DNA from: Phaeoceros laevis
Lineage: Eukaryota; Anthocerotophyta; Anthocerotopsida; Notothyladales
Length of the DNA stretch: 36,956 nt
Assembly: GCA_049999765.1 (NCBI GenBank)
Contig: JBNGIQ010009361.1
Location: forward strand, 1-36,956
Direction: 5' to 3'
Shown here: positions 32,001 to 36,956 of the stretch, piece by piece
Numbering within the stretch: the first letter of the stretch is position 1
Layout: each line of letters starts with the position of its first letter
Program-made: the position numbers and the translations under genes
Notes under the pieces: generated by a model
What the model was told of the DNA's origin: nothing
What the model saw: only the letters and a program-made list of their open reading frames with translations
Database searches by the model: none

Positions 32001-33752
32001 GCTAATTGGGGAAGAGCTGAGGCAAGGGCAATGGAGGATATTTTGCGATTGCTTCTTGCGACGGGGCTAGCTGAGGCAGCAGCTGTTGCATCACAGGTTC
32101 CAGAAAGTGTGCGAGAGGTAATTGCATCAGTTCGCAAAGAGCAAGTGCAGCTATGGGATAGTGTTGCTGATGTTGCATTGAGTACGTCAGAGCGGGCAAG
32201 GGAAGCAGCAGTCCGTGCTGCTGATCTCTGGGAACTTGGGGTCAGCGCTGTTAGTGGGCTCTATGCGCTGCTCTTCTCTCCTGAGGCAGTTGACTCTCTC
32301 CAGTGGACTGCGTATCAGTTCCTGTCATCACAACCGCTTGACCAACGAGCAGTATCAGTTGGTGTTCTAAGTACACCTGAAGCAGATGAGAAACAAGAGA
32401 GCTCAGCAGCTACAGTAGATGAGGATCTCCCTCCCGCAGTAGTGCGACCAGAGCTTTCGATCTTACTGGAAACACACATCTCTAGTATCCACAGCTCTCC
32501 TCTGACTTCACCATTAAGGGTAGGTCTGAATTCTTTTTGTCATGGTTGATTGCCAGGATGTGACACGGTGGTTCGTGTGTGGTACAAGCTTAAGTATGTG
32601 ATGTTGTTGGTTGTGTAACAGGTACACTACTTCCTTGGTTGGTCTCTATTTTTGTCTCGAATCCAGAATCTCCCTCCACTCTCACAAGCACGGGAGAGAC
32701 TGGTGCAGTATGCTCAAGACACAAATATTCCCAGCCGGCTTCTTGATTGTCTTTTCCAACATATTCCATTGGAGCGCACCTCTTCAGGGCTGCGGAGAGT
32801 CTCCAATGCAAGAGCCAAGCTGAGTGGACCTGCTGCTGCTGCTATGCGGGCAGCTCATACAGGGTCAATGACGTTTGCAGTTGAAGGCTTATGGCCTGTT
32901 GGCAAGGAAGCAATAGCAACAGTTGCAGGTGGAATATATGGTTTGATGTTACGGGTGCTTCCGGCCTGTGTTAGAATTTGGTTCACAGGATTGCACAATA
33001 AGGGTTTTGCATCTGCTGTCGAGGCATTTACGACAGCACACTGCAGCCCTCAGCTTCTGGCTGATGAGTTTTCACAGGTACCCAGATACCCATTTGTCAA
33101 TTGCTGGTTTACAGTGGTATGGTCCTCCATCATGTCCTGCTGTCCGGACAAGAGGAAAGTTTGTCTGGGTATGTCTTGTGGGTAGTAACGTCCCTAGTGT
33201 GTATTTACAGGTCCAAGCTTCAGCAGTAGCTGATGAAACACTGTCTATACGCGCAAATCGCACAACAAGAGAAGTGACAGCAATCTACAAAAAAGAAGAA
33301 GCAGGAATGGACATTGTGATCAGGCTACCAGCCTCCTATCCTTTGCGGGCAGTTGAGGTTGATTGCACTCGTAGGATGGGCATCAGCGAAACCCGATTGC
33401 GCAAATGGATTCTGTCAATGGCTGCGTTTCTGCGCAACCAGGTTTGTTAGTTCTGTCTGCTACAGCTTTTCTGCTAGCCACATTGAAACCCTGTAACTAA
33501 GCTGACCATCTCCGTCATGTTCAGAATGGTGCTGTGTCAGAAGCAGTACAAATTTGGAAGGGCAATGTTGATCGGGAGTTTGAAGGTGTGGAGGAATGCC
33601 CCATCTGCTACAGCATCATCCACACATCAAATCACAGCCTCCCAAGGCTGGCCTGCAAAACTTGTAAACACAAGTTCCATGCTGCTTGCTTGTACAAGTG
33701 GTTTTCGACTTCGCATAAGTCGACTTGTCCTCTCTGTCAGACTCCTTTTTGA
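26023..33752 (+). CDS. LTN1: E3 ubiquitin-protein ligase Listerin
   Basis: Sixteen exons: 26023-26078, 26158-26272, 26425-26487, 26579-26656, 26781-26872, 26979-27081, 27191-27343, 27445-28115, 28199-28733, 28901-29385, 29548-30409, 30603-31344, 31429-32519, 32622-33077, 33211-33441, 33525-33752. All junction phases agree; the product is 1986 residues (plant Listerin is about 1870-1900). Listerin binds stalled 60S subunits and ubiquitinates nascent chains (ribosome quality control). Seen: family N-terminus [18 protein letters not shown] and [32 protein letters not shown], long HEAT/ARM-like helical body, RWD-like [18 protein letters not shown], and the C-terminal RING (C1936, C1939 ... C1979, C1982: ECPICYSI ... 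[17 protein letters not shown] ... CPLC). Intron 3 has a GC donor (AAG|GCAAGA). The intron at 31345-31428 is 84 bp, in frame and stop-free, so it may be retained or use a donor 6 bp earlier. Confidence 0.95.
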
Positions 33753-33941
33753 CGACCCGATGAGCACTCCCAGCCGGGGCTTTGGTTGGTTCTCGGGAGA
33801 ACAGTTATTTGTTCTCATATTTTTGTTCTCTCATACATTTCAATGAGATAAGTAGCCCAAGAGCCCATAGGTCTGTTCAGGCCTTGGGCGGTGGTCAGGC
33901 CGGCGTCCTAAAGGCTCGGCTATGTTGGCATATCAGTCGAC
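33753..33941. other. LTN1 3' UTR region
   Basis: T-rich sequence following the LTN1 stop codon. No canonical AATAAA was seen; AATGAGATAAG near 33841 is the closest. A dispersed repeat starts at about 33942. Confidence 0.4.
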
Positions 33942-34024
33942 ACGTGTACTGGCGAAAGGCCTGTAAATCGTGGAGCCCTGTAAATCTTGGAGTAGAGTCA
34001 GTAGACCGGCGCAAAGTGGCAAAA
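33942..34024. repeat. Dispersed repeat, copy 2
   Basis: Same family as 14163-14219: both share acgtgtac(c/t)ggcgaaa and gaccggcgcaaagtggcaaaa. This copy has an extra 26 bp or so between the two blocks, part of which looks like an internal duplication (gtaaatc(g/t)tggag occurs twice). Confidence 0.6.
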
Positions 34025-34562
34025 TATTGTTCGTAAGCCTGCTTTCCATGTGCGGTTTCGTCAGAGCCATTCTATTAACTAATGATTTGCGTAAAAGAAC
34101 GATGGAAACAGATTTGAAGGAGACAGGGCAGAGCTGAGCTTGGCTGACAAACATTTGCCATGCGGAGGAGGGAACGGCCTTTCAAAGTTCCGTTTCTAAC
34201 CATTTTATCACACCGTTTTGAACTTTTGACTCTCCAGTCCAGTACTGTACCCTAAATCCGAACATACCATTTAAATCATTTTAAATGCTCGAAAGGGACA
34301 TGTTCCGGGTGCGTCCAAGTTGATAGGTCAGATACATCTGCTGGTACAGCTTGGAGTTTATACAGTCGAGCCCCCCTGCCCCACTAGGGTTTCACAGTTC
34401 GTGTAAACAGGATTTTGAGTCCACCCTAAATTCGAGGGCGAATTGTGGCGGTATTGCGACCCCTCTCCGTCCGCCTGTAAGTGAGGCGGAGGCAGACCGC
34501 GTGATTTGTTGATGAAAAACGGTAAAAACGCTGTTTAATGCAAGATTAGCATTGAAAGAACC

Positions 34563-34635
34563 GGTCGCGTGGCCTAATGGATAAGGCGCTCGCCTCCGGA
34601 GCGGGAGATTGCGGGTTCGAATCCCGCCGTGATCG
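34563..34635 (+). tRNA. tRNA-Arg (anticodon CCG)
   Basis: A 73-nt cloverleaf: acceptor GGTCGCG/CGTGATC (two G-T pairs), T8 G9, D arm GCCT-AATGGATA-AGGC, anticodon arm CTCGC-CTCCGGA-GCGGG with anticodon CCG at 34596-34598, variable AGATT, T arm GCGGG-TTCGAAT-CCCGC, discriminator G. Both internal promoter boxes (A: TGGCCTAATGG, B: GGTTCGAATCC) are intact. A TTTT run at 34653-34656 can serve as the RNA polymerase III terminator. There is no intron and no encoded CCA, as expected for a nuclear eukaryotic tRNA. It reads CGG codons. Confidence 0.97.
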
Positions 34636-34652
34636 TCGTCAATGCACGTGTC

Positions 34653-34656
34653 TTTT
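34653..34656 (+). terminator. Pol III terminator of tRNA-Arg
   Basis: TTTT 17 nt after the tRNA 3' end, a standard RNA polymerase III termination signal. Confidence 0.6.
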
Positions 34657-34870
34657 GGAAGCAACTCTACCCACCCAACCACGCAACCATCGGTGCGGTG
34701 CGGCCACCAAGGAAAAAGACTCCAGAGGCTATAATAATAAAAGCGAACTTGACTAGTATAGAAAGGGCTCGACTGTCCGGCTATAATTAGACTATACCGT
34801 TTTGAGTTTGTCGACCCCAAACCGAACTTAGCAATTAAATCATCTTCAATGCCTTAAGAGGGGCCGGGGC

Positions 34871-34884
34871 CTCGTTGCAACGAG
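34871..34884. repeat. 14-bp perfect palindrome
   Basis: ctcgttgcaacgag is perfectly self-complementary. It lies between the tRNA and the acidic-protein gene; it could be chance or a dimeric factor site. Confidence 0.5.
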
Positions 34885-35036
34885 CATTGTGCTAATTTTG
34901 TGGTATTCAGTAGGGAGTTGAGGAGGACTCGAGAAGGACTCCCTTTCTACTGCCTACTACGCTTGCCTTACATCAGGTATACCGGAGGCGGCACTCCCTT
35001 GCGTTTTGGTGTGTAAACTCTATCACCTCCATAAAC

Positions 35037-35675
35037 ATGAAGAGACCTTGGGAGAAGGCGGCGGACGCCAGGACAGTGAAGCGGACACGGACACTGAAGG
35101 AACTCGAGCTGCGAGCTCCTGGTGTACATGTGTGTAATTGCTTGAGGCTTCCGGAGCTAGCAACAATCTATGAAGAATCAATCTCTGAAGAATCAGAACA
35201 ATCACATGAGGAAGAGGATGATGCTAACCCCATCGAAGACTTGTTCCAAATTTCGAGCACAAAGGAGGACCAGGCAAACTGCAATTTCTTGAGGCTTCGG
35301 GAGCTAGCAGCAATCTATGAAGAATCAATCTGTGAAGAATCAGAACAATCACATGAGGAAGAGGATGGTGCTAACCCCATCGAAGACTTGTTCCAAATTT
35401 CGAGCACAAATGAGGACGAGGCAAACTGCGCAGACACCCTCGACTACCAACTCGATTGCGAGACCATGGTCTACCAGCCCGATGCGGAGAGCATGGACTC
35501 CACGGACACGCTAATTTCAATTTTGGGGCGAAATGACCTCGAGGTGGGAGCAGCACAATTTGTGGTGGAATTCGAAGCACTAGCTTCATTTGATGGGGAA
35601 TTGGAAGCACTAGCTTCATATTTAGAGGAGTTATCCTGGCAAGGCACAGAAGAACTTTCTATCCTGTACTTTTAA
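35037..35675 (+). CDS. Acidic protein with exact 49-residue tandem duplication, unknown
   Basis: Intronless frame of 212 residues; ATG context ataaacATGAAG (A at -3) is good. The N-terminus is basic and could be a nuclear-localisation signal (MKRPWEKAADARTVKRTRT). Two head-to-tail 49-residue units follow (residues about 36-84 and 85-133; DNA 35141-35287 and 35288-35434, period 147 bp, only a few differences): LRLPELATIYEESISEES, EQSHEEEDDANPIEDLFQIS, then TKEDQANCN. The C-terminal part is also acidic, with a shorter repeat (EALASFDGELEALASYLEEL). No known domain is recognised. A basic N-terminus with an acidic, hydrophobic-dotted body resembles transcriptional activation regions, which is inference. 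The differences between units keep the frame, arguing for coding. Confidence 0.65.
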   Translation: MKRPWEKAADARTVKRTRTLKELELRAPGVHVCNCLRLPELATIYEESISEESEQSHEEEDDANPIEDLFQISSTKEDQANCNFLRLRELAAIYEESICEESEQSHEEEDGANPIEDLFQISSTNEDEANCADTLDYQLDCETMVYQPDAESMDSTDTLISILGRNDLEVGAAQFVVEFEALASFDGELEALASYLEELSWQGTEELSILYF

Positions 35676-36535
35676 TGTCATCACAAGGAGTCTACATGTT
35701 TCACTTACATTGGGCCACGGCAATTCATCTTTGCAAATTTGTGAAGAACCACACAAAATAGCACTCCCTTCGTACAGGGTAGTTTGTTGATTTACCTCCG
35801 AACATAGTAAAACATGTAAATACCGGAAGCGTCCACAATTGCAACTCCCCAAGCCATTTTAATGATGGGCCGCTGAGCAAATAATGAGGTTCCAAAAATA
35901 GGTACGAAAATGCGTGGCGAAATATCAGAGATCGTCGGGGCGGGCCCTCGCCATTAATGCGCCCCTCATTAGCTTGCCTGTTTTTAAGAGAATAAAATGA
36001 AGGGGGACAGCCAACGCAGCAGCTTGCAAGCATGTCAACTGCTGGATTCCTTTACCGGTTTAGTATAGCTAACCCGGGAGGGAGGGCGGTTAACACCTCA
36101 TGGACCAAGACACTCATACTCAGCCTTTGAGAGGTTATTTTAGTTTGTTTCATAATTTTGTCTTGAAATACCACTATGATTTTTTCTAGAGTCACTGTGA
36201 AGCTTTTCAAGCTCTATCATAAAAAGTAAAAATATTTAGACCTTCTTTTCCTACCCTGTTTCCCTCTTAGGAGGTCTGACCACCCATGGCCAGACCCTAA
36301 CCACATATAGTTTAGGGTAATTGACACCTTTTTCTTGGCTGGGTGTGTCCACGGGCCCGCATCAATCCACCCAAGTCCCTTCCGGTGACCAGCCTCCCTG
36401 CCAGACCATGTCATGTAAGGTGAGCCCGGTTGGCCTTACTGTAACCCACACTGCCTCGACATAACGAGGCCGCCGGCTCGCCATTTCCCGGCAGCCGGCT
36501 TTGCCCCGATCCCGGTGGCATGCCCGGGAGGCAGG
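35676..36535. other. No recognisable gene
   Basis: The 3' flank of the acidic-protein gene and intergenic sequence, AT-rich at 36100-36240. Short open frames lack recognisable domains. Confidence 0.45.
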
Positions 36536-36640
36536 TTAATTTTTCGGCACGACAAATTAATTTCCCAGCAGAACAAGTTAATTATCCGGCAGGATAGGTT
36601 AACTTGCCGGCAAGACAGATTAACTTTCAGCCGACGTACA
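36536..36640. repeat. 21-bp minisatellite, five copies
   Basis: Units start at 36536, 36557, 36578, 36599 and 36620 (consensus ttaattncccggcaggacaag), rather diverged. The period is a multiple of three, so both strands stay open here; the minus frame would read a VNLSCRx repeat. This explains the open frames over it. Confidence 0.85.
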
Positions 36641-36782
36641 AGGAAGGAAGCCCGAGTCGGAAGGAAGTCGGGGGCACCATGGCCAAGGGTGGCTAGATAA
36701 AGTTCGAGGCAAAGAGACCTCTTAAATCTACCTCTTAAGTCTGACCCCTTCAGCGGCAAAAGAATGAAGTGTTTCTAACAAA

Positions 36783-36956
36783 CTAACGCATGTTGTACAC
36801 TATATTTACAACACAGCTATTGAGAGTGGATCTTGCAAAAGCAACAGGATTTTCTGCTGCAGAGGCAGAGGTGTTCCCAACCATGTTCAGGCAAGGAATG
36901 TCGTCAGCCTCTGGACAATTGACCTTCTTAGCCTTGCCAGTAAAACTCCCCAAATT
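36783..36956 (-). CDS. Possible partial exon at right edge, minus strand
   Basis: The minus-strand frame is open from the window edge to a TAG at 36785-36783 (57 codons), reading KVNCPEADDIPCLNMVGN and TSASAAENPVAFARS. The composition looks coding-like but no domain is recognised. It may be a terminal exon, or an internal one ending earlier at a donor (for example GTAAAT near 36808). It is equally compatible with chance. Confidence 0.25.
   Translation of the reverse strand, partial: NLGSFTGKAKKVNCPEADDIPCLNMVGNTSASAAENPVAFARSTLNSCVVNIVYNMR

Larger units (their letters stand above)
34211..34865. repeat. Diverged direct repeats flanking the tRNA
   Basis: 34211-34305 (caccgttttgaacttttgac, taaatccgaac, tttaaatcattttaaatgc, aaaggg) and 34793-34865 (taccgttttgagtttgtcgac, aaaccgaac, attaaatcatcttcaatgc, aagaggg) are alignable in the same orientation with many substitutions. 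They flank the tRNA gene. Their nature (old duplication or repeat family) is unknown. Confidence 0.4.

Noticed and set aside
34392-34820. 142-codon minus-strand open frame containing GGIRTRNLPLRRRAPYPLGHAT
   Set aside because: The striking peptide is the antisense translation of the tRNA-Arg gene; this is a known type of spurious database protein.
36436-36759. Minus-strand open frame with VNLSCR repeats
   Set aside because: It is explained by the 21-bp minisatellite at 36536-36640; the flanks show no domain.

Overview
The window is nuclear DNA of a land plant, most probably a seed-free one (bryophyte, lycophyte or fern); I cannot narrow it further. The evidence is: intact genes with short GT-AG introns (about 75-195 bp) whose products match plant families (legumin-type 11S globulin, GDP-mannose 4,6-dehydratase of the MUR1 type, UBC27-type E2, Listerin/LTN1); many decayed PLS-type pentatricopeptide (PPR) gene fragments; a eukaryotic tRNA-Arg(CCG); and no bacterial operon structure. 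One 10-N assembly gap lies at 11186-11195.

Layout. Positions 1-820 hold a PPR relic. Positions 1806-4133 hold a five-exon 11S-globulin-like storage protein gene with a very long Arg/Glu/Asp-rich segment ahead of its first cupin domain and RY-type motifs upstream. Positions 4409-12830 are an accessory block: PPR relics on both strands, an LRR receptor-like pseudogene (minus), and a segmental duplication in which a gene for a small secreted cysteine-containing protein (complete at 5649-6323, cut by the gap at 10734-11185) is each time followed by a relic of a multi-RRM splicing-factor-like gene. Positions 12844-13180 are a 2-oxoglutarate dioxygenase relic. Positions 13300-18300 are repeat-rich and almost gene-free: minisatellites, a PPR scrap, and a roughly 70-bp inverted repeat bounding about 2.4 kb.

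Positions 18306-19573 hold GMD (three exons), followed by 3 kb with two larger tandem duplications. Positions 22651-33752 are gene-dense: a small repeat protein (minus) and a small coiled-coil protein (plus) share a 118-bp divergent promoter; the coiled-coil gene converges on a UBC27-like E2 (minus, five exons); the E2 lies head to head with a 16-exon LTN1/Listerin E3 gene (plus). The last 3.2 kb carry a dispersed repeat, tRNA-Arg(CCG), an intronless acidic protein with an exact 49-residue internal duplication, a 21-bp minisatellite, and a possible exon running off the right edge.

How the genes relate. GMD makes the GDP-fucose precursor for cell-wall and glycan fucosylation. LTN1 is the ribosome-associated E3 of quality control, and UBC27 is a UBA-containing E2; their adjacency is suggestive but unproven as a functional pair. 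The globulin is a protein-storage-vacuole product. The remaining genes are uncharacterised as far as I can tell.
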